The position numbers and the translations under genes were made by a program. From assembly GCA_030524105.1 (NCBI GenBank), contig JAUNHE010000006.1:1-64000 (forward strand): 64,000 nucleotides of DNA. The letters run 5' to 3'. This DNA comes from Rothia sp. (in: high G+C Gram-positive bacteria) (GTDB taxonomy: Bacteria > Actinomycetota > Actinomycetes > Actinomycetales > Micrococcaceae). Under the pieces are notes generated by a model that saw only the letters and a list, made by a program, of their open reading frames with translations, was not told the origin of the DNA and searched no databases. Shown here piece after piece: positions 43,313 through 52,065 of this stretch. Within the stretch, counting starts at the first letter, position 1. Each line of letters opens with the position of its first letter.

Positions 43313-44098
43313 CTACTCTGCTGTCACATAAGCTGCCGTGATGCCCCCGTCAACGTTAAAAGCCGTAGCATTCACATAGGATGAATCGTCAGAAGCCAAA
43401 AAAGCTACCGCCGCAGCAATTTCCTCTGGCTCCCCAAAGTAACCTCTAGGCACATGCACCAGCCTGCGCGCAGCCGCCACCGGATCCTGGGCAAAAAGCT
43501 CCCGCAAAAGCGGCGTATTGACCGGGCCCGGGCAAAGAGCATTCACCCTAATCCCCTGTTTTGCAAACTGAACACCCAGCTCCCGACTCATAGAAAGAAC
43601 CCCACCCTTAGAAGCCGAATAAGAAATCTGCGATGTTGCAGCACCCATCAAAGCCACAAAAGAAGCCGTATTAATAATGGAGCCAGACCCCTGGGCAACC
43701 ATATGCTCTAGGGCGTATTTACAGCCATAAAAAACACTGGTGAGGTTCACTTCCTGCACCCGACGCCAAGCCTCCAGGCCGGTCGTCAAAATAGAATTGT
43801 CCGCATCAGGAGAAATACCGGCATTATTAAAAGCCACATCAACCCGGCCAAAAGCCTCTACCGTGCTGGCAAACAAATGCTTAACATCGGCTTCAACCGT
43901 CACATCTGTCTTTACAAACAAGGCATCCAGCTGCTGGGCAATATCCTGGCCCGCAGCCTCATCCACATCCGCAAGAACCAGTTGAGCACCCTCTGTCCGT
44001 AAGCGACGGGCACTAGCCAGGCCAATACCCGAGGCTGCACCCGTAATAACAACAACCTTATCTTCTAACCGATTAGAAATAAGCTGCTTACCCACCAT
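43313..44098 (-). CDS. Short-chain dehydrogenase/reductase
   Basis: 261 residues. TGAASGIGLASARRL (NAD(P) loop), the FNNAGIS motif, catalytic Ser in NTASFVALMG and YSASKGGVL (YxxxK), and PGPVNTPL: a classical SDR. Last gene of the ethanolamine-type cluster, 38 bases after the aldehyde dehydrogenase. In the pathway proposed here it would oxidise the hydroxyl group of gamma-glutamylethanolamide to the aldehyde; that role is inferred only from position. Confidence 0.9.
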   Translation of the reverse strand: MVGKQLISNRLEDKVVVITGAASGIGLASARRLRTEGAQLVLADVDEAAGQDIAQQLDALFVKTDVTVEADVKHLFASTVEAFGRVDVAFNNAGISPDADNSILTTGLEAWRRVQEVNLTSVFYGCKYALEHMVAQGSGSIINTASFVALMGAATSQISYSASKGGVLSMSRELGVQFAKQGIRVNALCPGPVNTPLLRELFAQDPVAAARRLVHVPRGYFGEPEEIAAAVAFLASDDSSYVNATAFNVDGGITAAYVTAE

Positions 44099-44135
44099 CT
44101 ATTCCTTTCTAAAAAGGCAGTACTTAAAAGAAGTA

Positions 44136-45506
44136 CTAACCCCGCCACTCATTCACTGCATAAAAAACATTTTTTGTTTCGGTAAAAGCCTCCAAAGCAT
44201 CCGGCCCTAACTCCCGGCCCAGCCCAGACTGCTTAAAACCACCAAAAGGCGTCCAAAAACGCACCGATGAATGAGAATTCACCGAAAGATTACCCGACTG
44301 AACCGCCCGGGAAACCCGCACCGCCCTATCCAAAGAAGAAGTCCAAATCGAACCAGAAAGCCCATAATCAGTATTATTAGCCAACTCAATAGCCTGCTGT
44401 TCATCATCAAAGGCCAAGACCGAAACCACCGGCCCAAAAATTTCTTCTTTAAAATCAGCAGCCTCCTGCGAATCCGGCATCAGCACCGTTGGAGCCACCC
44501 AGTTCCCCGGCCCCTGCGGGCAGGACCCGGTAAAAGCCACCCGGCCAGCCGCAATATAAGCCTGCACCTTCTGGGCATGATCAGCACTAATGAGCGGCCC
44601 CATCTGAGATGTTTCCAGCCAGGGATTCTCTACCCTAAAATCCTGAACAGCCCGCTCAAAATAAGACATAAATTTTTCGTACACACTGCGCTGCACCAGC
44701 AGCCGCGAGCGCGAACAACAGTCCTGGCCAGCATTATCAAAAACACCCGCCGGCGCTGCTGCCGCTGCCTTTTCTAGGTCTGCATCAGCAAAAATAATGT
44801 TGGAGTTTTTACCGCCTAACTCAAGGGTGACCCGTTTTACCTGCTGGGCACAGCTGCCTAACACTTTCTTGCCTACCTGGGTGGAGCCGGTAAAAACAAT
44901 TTTGCGCACCAGGGGGTGTTCTAGCAGGGTCTGCCCTACCACGCTGCCCTTGCCGGGTAGGACGGTGAGTACCCCGTCGGGTAGGCCAGCTTCTTTAGCC
45001 AGTTCTGCTAGTCGGATGGCGGTCAGTGGGGTGAGTTCTGCTGGTTTGACGATGACAGTGTTACCGGCGGCTAGGGCCGGGGCTAGCCCCCAGGCAGCAA
45101 TGGGTAGAGGAAAGTTCCAGGGAACGATGACGCCCACAACCCCCATTGCCTCCCGGTAGGTGACGTTGATGCCGCCTGAGACGGGGATTTGCTGGCCAAG
45201 GAGGCGGTGGGGGGCTCCGGCGTAGTAGCCCAGTACCTCTGCTGCGTTACCGGCTTCCCAGAGGGCATTGCTGATGGGGTGGCCTGAGTTTTTGACTTCT
45301 AGGGCCGCTAGGTCCTGCTTGTTTTGCTCTACAAGCTGGGCAAATCGGTTAAGGATGCCGGCCTTGTAACTGGGGTCGCTGTCTCGCCAGGCAGGGAAGG
45401 CACGGTGGGCTGCCTCTATGTGTGCGGCTGTTTCTTCGGCACTGGTTTGTGGTATTTGGGCCAGGGGCGCTGCGGTGGCGGGATTATAGAGTTGGGTTAA
45501 GGCCAT
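44136..45506 (-). CDS. Aldehyde dehydrogenase
   Basis: 456 residues, somewhat short at the N-terminus. VIVPWNFPLPIAAWGLAPALAAGN, VTLELGGKNSNIIF (catalytic Glu) and FDNAGQDCCSRSRLLVQ (catalytic Cys) are present; the C-terminus is GRELGPDALEAFTETKNVFY. Starts one base after the hydrolase stop. By position it would oxidise the gamma-glutamylated aminoaldehyde to gamma-glutamylglycine. Confidence 0.92.
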   Translation of the reverse strand: MALTQLYNPATAAPLAQIPQTSAEETAAHIEAAHRAFPAWRDSDPSYKAGILNRFAQLVEQNKQDLAALEVKNSGHPISNALWEAGNAAEVLGYYAGAPHRLLGQQIPVSGGINVTYREAMGVVGVIVPWNFPLPIAAWGLAPALAAGNTVIVKPAELTPLTAIRLAELAKEAGLPDGVLTVLPGKGSVVGQTLLEHPLVRKIVFTGSTQVGKKVLGSCAQQVKRVTLELGGKNSNIIFADADLEKAAAAAPAGVFDNAGQDCCSRSRLLVQRSVYEKFMSYFERAVQDFRVENPWLETSQMGPLISADHAQKVQAYIAAGRVAFTGSCPQGPGNWVAPTVLMPDSQEAADFKEEIFGPVVSVLAFDDEQQAIELANNTDYGLSGSIWTSSLDRAVRVSRAVQSGNLSVNSHSSVRFWTPFGGFKQSGLGRELGPDALEAFTETKNVFYAVNEWRG

Positions 45507-45507
45507 G

Positions 45508-46242
45508 TTAGCCCTCCTGTTCTTGTGCTGACTGGCGGGTTTGGGCTACAAAGGCGTCTATGATTCGGCGGTCCTGCCAGTTGTGTTCTGGGTGCCATTG
45601 GACCGCCAGCATCCAGCTGCGCTGCCCGCTATCTGGGGTGAATTCCAGGGCCTGGCAGAGGCCTTCGGGGCTGTGGGCTACGGCCCGTAAGCCGGGGGCT
45701 ATCCGATCGATGCCCTGGTGGTGGTAGCAGGGTGCCTGGCTCGTCTGGCCCAGGATGGCCTGGAGGGTGCTGTCTTTCTGGGTTGTGATCTTGACGCTGC
45801 CAAATTGGCCGGGGCCCGGTCGGTAGCGGTTGTGTCCTAGCAGTTCTGGTAGATGCTGGTGTAGGCTGCCACCCAGGGCTACGTTAAGTAGTTGCATGCC
45901 TCGGCAGATAGCTAGGATTGGTTTTGCTGCTTTGAGGGCCTGCTGGAGCAAGTTTATTTCTTGGCGGTCCCGCTCTTCATCATAGTCTGTTTCTGGGTGG
46001 GGGCTTTGGCCGTAGCGGGATGGGTTAATATCGGGGCCTCCGGTGAGGATGAGCCCGTCCAGCCGGCTGATGGCCTCTTGGCTTTTGTCCAGGGGCGGCA
46101 GCAGCAGGGGGTAGGCTCCTGCTTGGGATACCTGGTGCACGTAGTCTTGGGGGAGGATGGCTGCCTTGCAGTCCCATACCCCGGTTTTGGCCTGCTGGTA
46201 GTAAGAGGTCAGGCCGATGATGGGTGTTTTAGAGTCGTTCAA
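45508..46242 (-). CDS. Gamma-glutamyl-amine hydrolase, PuuD-like class I glutamine amidotransferase
   Basis: 244 residues. Nucleophile Cys in KPILAICRGMQLLNVALGGSLHQHLPEL; catalytic His-Glu in VQWHPEHNW; oxyanion region LDGLILTGGPDINPSRYG. This is peptidase C26, related to PuuD, which hydrolyses gamma-glutamyl-GABA. Overlaps the synthetase gene by 14 bases. Here it probably releases glutamate and glycine from gamma-glutamylglycine. Confidence 0.9.
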   Translation of the reverse strand: MNDSKTPIIGLTSYYQQAKTGVWDCKAAILPQDYVHQVSQAGAYPLLLPPLDKSQEAISRLDGLILTGGPDINPSRYGQSPHPETDYDEERDRQEINLLQQALKAAKPILAICRGMQLLNVALGGSLHQHLPELLGHNRYRPGPGQFGSVKITTQKDSTLQAILGQTSQAPCYHHQGIDRIAPGLRAVAHSPEGLCQALEFTPDSGQRSWMLAVQWHPEHNWQDRRIIDAFVAQTRQSAQEQEG

Positions 46243-47623
46243 ATCCGCGGATCCTTTCCCAGTCGGTTACTGCCCGGTTAAAGGCTTGGATTTCTACTGC
46301 GGCTGCCTGGGCATAGTGTTCTACTACTTGGCTGCCAAAAGCCTGGTGTGCTAGGGGGGAGTCTGCTAGTTTTTGTCGGGCTTCTGCCAGGGTGAGCGGT
46401 AGGTGTTGGGCGTCGCTGGTGTAGGCGTTGCCGGCGATAGGTTCTGGCAGGGTCAGTTTATTGTTGATGCCGTGGATTCCGGCTGCAATCATGGCTGCTA
46501 CTGCCAGGTAGGGGTTGAGGTCTGCTCCACCGACCCTGGATTCAAGCCGTAGTGAGGGGCCAGATCCTACAACGCGCAGGGCGCAGGTGCGGTTGTCAAT
46601 TCCCCAGGCGATAGCGGTGGGGGCAAAGCTGCCTTCGACGTAGCGTTTGTAGGAGTTGATGTTGGGGGCGTAGAAGTAGGTGAAGTCTTCTAAGCAGGCT
46701 AGTTGGCCGGCGATGAAGTGCTGCATGAGCGGTGAGAAGCCGTGTTCTTCTGTGCCGGCCATGACCGGCTGGTCTGTGCTGGATCTGAAGCTGAGGTGGA
46801 TGTGGCAGGAGCTGCCTTCACGCTGGTTGTATTTGGCCATGAAGGTGATGGCCTTGTTGTGTTTGTCGGCTATTTCTTTAGCCCCGGTTTTGTAGAGGCT
46901 GTGGTTGTCGCAGGTGAGTAGGGCTTCAGCGTATTTGAAGGTGATTTCGTGCTGGCCTAGGTTGCATTCGCCTTTAGCTCCTTCGCAGTACATGCCTGAG
47001 CCGGTCATGGCTTGGCGGATCTCGTGCAGTAGGGGCTCTACCTGTGTTCCGCCTAGCAGGGAGTAGTCTACGTTGTAGTGGTTGGCGGGGGTGAGGTTGT
47101 GGTAGCGCTGCTGGTGGGCTTGGCGGTAGTCGGTGTCAAAGACTATGAATTCTAGTTCGGTGCCGGCGTAGGCTTTGAGGCCTAGTTCCTCTAGGCGCTG
47201 TAGCTGGTTGATGAGGATCTGACGGGGGGATTCTTGGACGGGGCTGCCGTCTAGCCAGAGGAAGTCTGCAAAGACTAGGGCGGTTTTGGGTAGCCAGGGG
47301 ATGATTCTTAGGGTGCGTAGGTCCGGTTTCATCACCATGTCTCCGTAGCCGCTTTCCCAGGAGCTCAGTTTAAAGCCGGGTAGGGTGTTCATTTCGACGT
47401 CTACGGTGAGCAGGTAGTTGCAGGAGTCTGATCCTTCCTGGTAGGCCTGTTCTAGGAAGAACTCTGTGGTCAGCCGTTTTCCCTGTAGTCTGCCTTGCAT
47501 GTCGGTGACGGCAACCAGTACGGTGTCTATTTCTTGGTTGCGGTGTTTTTCTTTGAGCTCTTCTAGGCTGAGGAAGCCGGGCCGTTCTGCGGTGTAGGCG
47601 GTGTAGTCTGTGGGAGTTGTCAT
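46229..47623 (-). CDS. Glutamine synthetase-like gamma-glutamylamide synthetase
   Basis: 464 residues. A glutamine synthetase fold: FIVFDTDY-type N-domain (AGTELEFIVFD), GECNLGQHEITFKYAEALLTCDNHSLYKTGAKEIADKHN, SSCHIHLSF, and RRVG-type NRTCALRVVGSGPSLRLESRVGGADLNPYLAVAAM. It belongs to the PuuA/GlnA3/GlnA4 group that ligates glutamate to amines rather than ammonia. Streptomyces coelicolor GlnA4 is known to make gamma-glutamylethanolamide. An ethanolamine permease directly upstream favours that substrate here. Confidence 0.88.
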   Translation of the reverse strand: MTTPTDYTAYTAERPGFLSLEELKEKHRNQEIDTVLVAVTDMQGRLQGKRLTTEFFLEQAYQEGSDSCNYLLTVDVEMNTLPGFKLSSWESGYGDMVMKPDLRTLRIIPWLPKTALVFADFLWLDGSPVQESPRQILINQLQRLEELGLKAYAGTELEFIVFDTDYRQAHQQRYHNLTPANHYNVDYSLLGGTQVEPLLHEIRQAMTGSGMYCEGAKGECNLGQHEITFKYAEALLTCDNHSLYKTGAKEIADKHNKAITFMAKYNQREGSSCHIHLSFRSSTDQPVMAGTEEHGFSPLMQHFIAGQLACLEDFTYFYAPNINSYKRYVEGSFAPTAIAWGIDNRTCALRVVGSGPSLRLESRVGGADLNPYLAVAAMIAAGIHGINNKLTLPEPIAGNAYTSDAQHLPLTLAEARQKLADSPLAHQAFGSQVVEHYAQAAAVEIQAFNRAVTDWERIRGFERL

Positions 47624-47641
47624 GCTTGTTTCCTTCGATGT

Positions 47642-49048
47642 CTAGGTGAGTTTGGCTTCGGCTTGGGCCAGGAGGGCAAATTCTTCTTCTGGGGCTTGGG
47701 CTACAAGGTGGTTTTTGGAGTAGAAGAGGTAGTAGGCCATGAATCCGGCAAAGACTGCTGCTGCGATGCTGGCTGCTTGCAGGTCTACCAGGAAGGTTGC
47801 CACTAAGGCGATCAGCGATAGCAGCAGGGCCAGCCCTGTGGTGTAGCAGCCGCCCGGGGTGCGGTAGGCCCTGGGCATCTTGGGTTCTCTTATGCGCAGG
47901 ACGATGTGGGAGAGGTTAAGCAGGACGTAAGAAACTGTTGCCCCAAAGACGGCGATATTGATCAGGAGGGAGCCGTCTTGAAGCCAGGCTGCCAGCAGGT
48001 AGCCGATGCTCCCTGGGATCAGTAGGGCCAGGTAGGGTGTTTTCCTGCGGCCGGTCAGTGAGAGCAGAGGCGGTAGGTAGCCGGCTCGGGAGAGGGCAAA
48101 GAGCTGGCGGGAGTAGGCGTAGACGATGGAAAAGAAGCTGGCGATTAGGCCGCAGAGGCCAGCCCAGTTGACCAGGGCCGCTAGGGTACTTTCGGCTCCG
48201 TAGACGCTGCGTAGGGCCTGTGGTAGGGGGTTATCGGAGCTGCCCATGGCTTGCGCCCCGGCAATACCTGGGGCAAGGACGAGGACGGCTAAGCCAAATA
48301 CGATGAGTATCATGATGGCGGTAATAATGCCTCGGGGAATATCCCGGGCAGGGTTTTGTGTTTCTTCTGCCGCTAGAGGTACTCCTTCTACTGCTAGAAA
48401 AAACCAGATGCCAAAGACCAGGCTGCCCAGGGCCCCGGGTATTCCCATGGGAAGAAAGCTGCCGGTTTGGCCGGCCGCATTGGCAATGTCAAAGAGGTTT
48501 TCTGCCCTAAAGTGTGGGATTGCTCCAAGGATGAAGGCAGCCAGGGCTAGTACCGCTATTGCCGTAATGGCAAACATAACTTTAAGGGCTTCTCCTACTC
48601 CCCACATGTGAATACCAACAAAGACCAGGTAGATTAAAGGAGGCGGCGTGCTGGGGGCTAGGCCCAGGGCTTGCAGGTAGCCTCCAATAAAGGTGGCAAT
48701 AGCTGCCGGGGCTACCGAGTATTCGATGAGGACCGCTATTCCTGTTGCATAACCGGCAGTTGGGCCCATGGCCCGGCGGGCAAAACCGTAGCCTGCTCCT
48801 GCTGTTGGCAGGGATGAGCCCATTTCTGCTAGGCCAAAGACCATGCAGATGTACATGATGCCCATAAGGATAAAGGCAAGAAGCATGCCGCCCCAGCCCC
48901 CTTGGGCTAGGCCCAGATTCCAGCCGGAGAAGTCTCCCGAGATCACGTAGGAGACTCCCAGTCCAGCCAGGAGGATCCAGCCGGCGGCTCCTCGTTTAAG
49001 TTGGCGCTGCTGAAGGTAGCTGTGTGTTGCCGAGAGCTTTGTGGACAT
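47642..49048 (-). CDS. eat: Ethanolamine permease (APC superfamily)
   Basis: 468 residues from the ATG at 49048 (AAGGGGGA upstream). About twelve helices. YVISGDFSGWNLGLAQGGWGG, GLAEMGSSLPTAGAGYGFARRAMGP and IAVLIEYSVAPAAIATFIGGYLQ agree closely with the ethanolamine permease subfamily as I know it. First gene of the minus-strand cluster and divergent from the GntR gene, with the palindrome at 49081 between them. Confidence 0.9.
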   Translation of the reverse strand: MSTKLSATHSYLQQRQLKRGAAGWILLAGLGVSYVISGDFSGWNLGLAQGGWGGMLLAFILMGIMYICMVFGLAEMGSSLPTAGAGYGFARRAMGPTAGYATGIAVLIEYSVAPAAIATFIGGYLQALGLAPSTPPPLIYLVFVGIHMWGVGEALKVMFAITAIAVLALAAFILGAIPHFRAENLFDIANAAGQTGSFLPMGIPGALGSLVFGIWFFLAVEGVPLAAEETQNPARDIPRGIITAIMILIVFGLAVLVLAPGIAGAQAMGSSDNPLPQALRSVYGAESTLAALVNWAGLCGLIASFFSIVYAYSRQLFALSRAGYLPPLLSLTGRRKTPYLALLIPGSIGYLLAAWLQDGSLLINIAVFGATVSYVLLNLSHIVLRIREPKMPRAYRTPGGCYTTGLALLLSLIALVATFLVDLQAASIAAAVFAGFMAYYLFYSKNHLVAQAPEEEFALLAQAEAKLT

Positions 49049-49080
49049 TTGCTGAATCCCCCTTTGGCAGCAAATCAAGC

Positions 49081-49099
49081 TTATGTTCTGAAAACATAA
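49081..49099. promoter_or_regulatory. Putative GntR operator
   Basis: TTATGTT-CTGAA-AACATAA is a perfect 7-bp inverted repeat with a 5-base spacer, 33 bases upstream of eat and 80 bases upstream of the GntR gene. FadR-type regulators bind such AT-rich palindromes. Both directions could be controlled from it. Confidence 0.5.
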
Positions 49100-49178
49100 C
49101 ATTAGTTTCCATTAATGTAGTTGTGACCTTATAGGGCAGTCAAGGGGTTTCTTAGATTTTTTCTGTATCCTCAAGAAT

Positions 49179-49907
49179 ATGAATGCTGCACCCGCTGCAA
49201 ACCAACCAGACACTTTCCCCCAGCTGATCACTCCGGTCCGAAGTGGAAATGTTTTTGAAGAGACCCTAGAAAAAATTGCCACCTACATCACCGCCGGCTT
49301 ATTACTGCCCGGCGAAAAGCTGCCCACAGAGCGGGAGCTTTGCCAATACCTGGGTGTTTCACGTGCAACGATCCACGAGGTCATCACGGAACTAAAACAG
49401 CTGGGTTACATTCAGATTCGCCGCGGCCGCTATGGCGGGGCTTACGTCATTGCCAACAGTAGTTCTGCCAAACCTAAAAACTACAGCCCGGCAGCGGCAA
49501 AAGAAATTGCCGACCTGATGGATTACCGAAGAATTTTAGAAAGTGCAGCAGCCAAGCAGGCCGCCCTCAAGATCCTATCCAGCAGGGAACAAGAACAGCT
49601 TTCACAGGCCCTAGCAGCGGTCGAATCTGCCCCGGATGAGGCCTACCGGGTGCTCGATTCCCGGCTACATCTAAGCATCGCTCGGCTGGCAGCTATCCCC
49701 CGGCTAACTCAACAGCTGGTAGAAATTAGGGCTGAGGTGAACGCATTACTGGGACAATTCCCTTTGCTGCAACGGAATATTAGAAATTCTGATTCGCAGC
49801 ATCGAGCCATGGTAGAAGCTATTCTGACCGGAAAGGCCCAGCAAGCCGAAGAGATTGCAGCCCAGCACGTGGCCGGAACAGCAGCACTCATTCGCGCCCT
49901 GGCCTAG
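49179..49907 (+). CDS. GntR-family regulator, FadR type
   Basis: 242 residues. N-terminal winged helix: GNVFEETLEKIATYITAGLLLPGEKLPTERELCQYLGVSRATIHEVITELKQLGYIQIRRGRYGGAYVI. C-terminal FCD ligand domain: LMDYRRILESAAAKQAAL and a final HRAMVEAILTGKAQQAEEIAAQHV with metal-binding type histidines. Divergent from the ethanolamine-type cluster and probably its repressor; the effector may be a pathway intermediate. Confidence 0.9.
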   Translation: MNAAPAANQPDTFPQLITPVRSGNVFEETLEKIATYITAGLLLPGEKLPTERELCQYLGVSRATIHEVITELKQLGYIQIRRGRYGGAYVIANSSSAKPKNYSPAAAKEIADLMDYRRILESAAAKQAALKILSSREQEQLSQALAAVESAPDEAYRVLDSRLHLSIARLAAIPRLTQQLVEIRAEVNALLGQFPLLQRNIRNSDSQHRAMVEAILTGKAQQAEEIAAQHVAGTAALIRALA

Positions 49908-50248
49908 CTGGCCCCCAAAAGCAGCTAAATTTTCTTTTTTATTAAGAAATTACTATTATTTATCCCAGATTCTTACGTGAATTATCAGTTAACTTAACCC
50001 TAGTTAAACCTAAATAAATCCGGGCATTTGCCGGGCTATTTGGGGACAAATAGGGGTATATATACCCAAGTCGGGGCTGATTTTTAGCCAGACCTTCCAG
50101 AAAATACTTAGCAGCAGAACTTGTTTGGAATTTTTGGGCATATAAACTGTCTTACAATTAATGATGCAGCGCACAACATTCACTACGGATGGCGCACTCC
50201 CCTGGCAATAGGGTGAGCCGGCGTCAGGCTGCAAGAAAGGATCTTTTG
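49908..50248. other. AT-rich intergenic region with a palindrome
   Basis: No gene. It contains the perfect 14-bp palindrome GGGTATATATACCC (50054-50067) and the hairpin-like CCGGGCATTTGCCGGG at 50020-50035. The promoter of the small secreted protein is probably in the second half (TATAAA near 50142), but I cannot assign boxes firmly. Confidence 0.35.
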
Positions 50249-50557
50249 ATGCGTAGCATTCGTCTAGCACTTGCAGGCATCTTTCTAGCACTGTCATTAA
50301 CGGCAGCTCCTGCACAGGCGGCAGCACCTGATACGGGCTTATACACCGCTTCCAGCTCCAGCCAGCTTGTTGCAGAAAACGGTAAAGATCTCAGCGAACA
50401 GGAACAGCAGGCTTCCCTTAACAGCCATGAATCTGGCTTTGCAGACTTTACTAATGCGCCCACCATTATTGCCTTTATTGTAGGGCTTGCCATTGTTGGT
50501 GCAGTTGCAACAAAGAGCGTCCGTGCCGCAGCACAGGAAGAAAATCAGAACCGGTAA
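50249..50557 (+). CDS. Small secreted or membrane-anchored protein
   Basis: 102 residues from the ATG at 50249 (AAAGGA upstream; the longer frame from 50189 lacks a ribosome site). Signal peptide MRSIRLALAGIFLALSLTAAPAQAAA, a 50-residue polar mature part (SSSSQLVAENGKDLSEQEQQ), then a helix TIIAFIVGLAIVGAVATK and a short tail: exported with a C-terminal anchor. Followed by a strong terminator. No family recognised. Confidence 0.7.
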   Translation: MRSIRLALAGIFLALSLTAAPAQAAAPDTGLYTASSSSQLVAENGKDLSEQEQQASLNSHESGFADFTNAPTIIAFIVGLAIVGAVATKSVRAAAQEENQNR

Positions 50558-50588
50558 GAGACTTTAAACTTCATCTATCCACCACACT

Positions 50589-50635
50589 AAACTGGGCCGG
50601 CCAAGACCTACAAAAGGTCTTGGCCGGCCCAGTTT
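50589..50635. terminator. Strong hairpin terminator
   Basis: A perfect 21-bp stem (50589-50609 with 50615-50635) and a 5-base loop, G+C-rich in its middle (GGCCGGCCAAGACC) and ending in AGTTTCC. It lies 32 bases after the small secreted protein gene and ends its transcript. Confidence 0.85.
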
Positions 50636-50905
50636 CCTATAAGCTTATACAAGCAGATAACCGCTGCACCCTTGACTGGCAAAACCAGCCCACCTGGAAG
50701 GTAGAGCACTATCAAGCACTTAGAGCAGCTGAGCGCCCACACCAGCCACAGCCCCAAGGACCTGGCAGCCTACTTAGGTGCACTAGCCCAACTTGACCCC
50801 GAACAGCTGGCCCAATATGCCCGCGACTACCCGGGCCTGGCCAGCCTGCCCCTAAGAGTCAGCCAGTTTGGGCAAGCCAACGCTCAAACGGTTCTTTCCT
50901 GGTGG

Positions 50906-52060
50906 ATGCGGGGCCTTAGCCGGCATCAGCGCCAGCAGCTACCTGAATTACTGCCGGGCCTGATCGGCAATCTTGACGGGCTACCCTACACCGTCAGGGA
51001 CAGGGCTAACCGCCAGCTGTTGGCCTCCTACCTGGCTGATCCTCAAGGCATCTCCCTCTACTCACGCCAGGCACTTGAACGGATCCGGTTAAGCCTTGAC
51101 CTAGGCCCGGGCCAGCCAAGCTGCCAGCTGATCAACCTTGACTTAACCCACAATGACTGCAGCCGAGAGTTAACAGGTGGAGCCTGCTCAGCAGATGCCC
51201 TCCCCTGGTTTGGAGGCAGCGATGACGTTCTCACCGCCCTTGCCCTGGGCAACCTGGATAGGGCCAGGGCCTTAACCATTCTTAACCCGGGTATGCGCAA
51301 CCACACCGCGGCCAGCCTGGATCCCCAGGGCGGCAACCTGATGCAACTAGCCCAAGAGCTTTTTACCGCACAGCACAACAGCTATAGGCAGCAGGGTGCC
51401 CTGGACCAGCCATCTACCTTAGCTAACCCTAGCCGCAGCGGCCACGCCGTCCTCGTTAACCTTAACTATGTGACCCCGCAAAGCGGCGATGTTCTTTTTC
51501 TGTCCGATGCCAGACTTGCCGGAGAACGCCTGGCCCACTGTCTTGACGGTTTCACCCTCCTAAGCTCTGGCCAGGCCCAAATTTATCTGCTTAATCACTC
51601 CTACGGTTCCACAACTGCTGTTGAGGCGCTGGCACGGAGCGACAGTGATGTTAACGCTATCTATAACCTGGGCTCAGCGGGGATCAACCGGGAATACGTG
51701 CCCCAGCTTGATGCCGCACAGCTGCCCCGTCTGGCTAGGGATCAGCAGGGCCGCCCACAGTGCTTTAGCAGTACTGCCAGGGCAGATCAGCTCTCCCTCA
51801 TCGGAATCACAGCTAGCGGCCGTCTGGATCCACGAGAACTTAACCAGTCCTTTACCGTCTCGGCCGAAGCCTCGGCCGACCAAACCCTTCCGGCCGTAAC
51901 CGGCCATTCCCTCTACCCGCAGGAGGGCGTGGGCTATGCCAGTGCCGGCAGCAATAGCTTTAAAAATATTGTGGCAGTAACCACCGGCCAGGTGGCCAGC
52001 CTTGACCAAGGAGATCTGAGCTACAAACTATCTGCCACCCCAGCAGATCACATACCATAG
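50906..52060 (+). CDS. DUF1023-type alpha/beta hydrolase, 5' end unclear
   Basis: 384 residues from the first ATG in frame. HAVLVNLNYVTPQSGDVLFLSDARLAGERL and YLLNHSYGSTTAVEALARSDSDVNAIYNLGSAGI (nucleophile Ser in NHSYGST) match the actinobacterial DUF1023 hydrolase family. The frame is open upstream to a TAG at 50702 with protein-like sequence (LAAYLGALAQLDPEQLAQYARDYPGLASLP) but no ATG, GTG or TTG, only ATC or CTG; a further related-looking stretch lies in another frame. So the start is non-standard or the 5' end is damaged. Six bases before the ABC exporter gene. Confidence 0.7.
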   Translation: MRGLSRHQRQQLPELLPGLIGNLDGLPYTVRDRANRQLLASYLADPQGISLYSRQALERIRLSLDLGPGQPSCQLINLDLTHNDCSRELTGGACSADALPWFGGSDDVLTALALGNLDRARALTILNPGMRNHTAASLDPQGGNLMQLAQELFTAQHNSYRQQGALDQPSTLANPSRSGHAVLVNLNYVTPQSGDVLFLSDARLAGERLAHCLDGFTLLSSGQAQIYLLNHSYGSTTAVEALARSDSDVNAIYNLGSAGINREYVPQLDAAQLPRLARDQQGRPQCFSSTARADQLSLIGITASGRLDPRELNQSFTVSAEASADQTLPAVTGHSLYPQEGVGYASAGSNSFKNIVAVTTGQVASLDQGDLSYKLSATPADHIP

Positions 52061-52065
52061 AAATT

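Noticed and set aside
50010-50327. Minus-strand 105-residue frame upstream of the small secreted protein
   Set aside because: Starts inside the secreted-protein gene, spans promoter and palindrome, no ribosome site.
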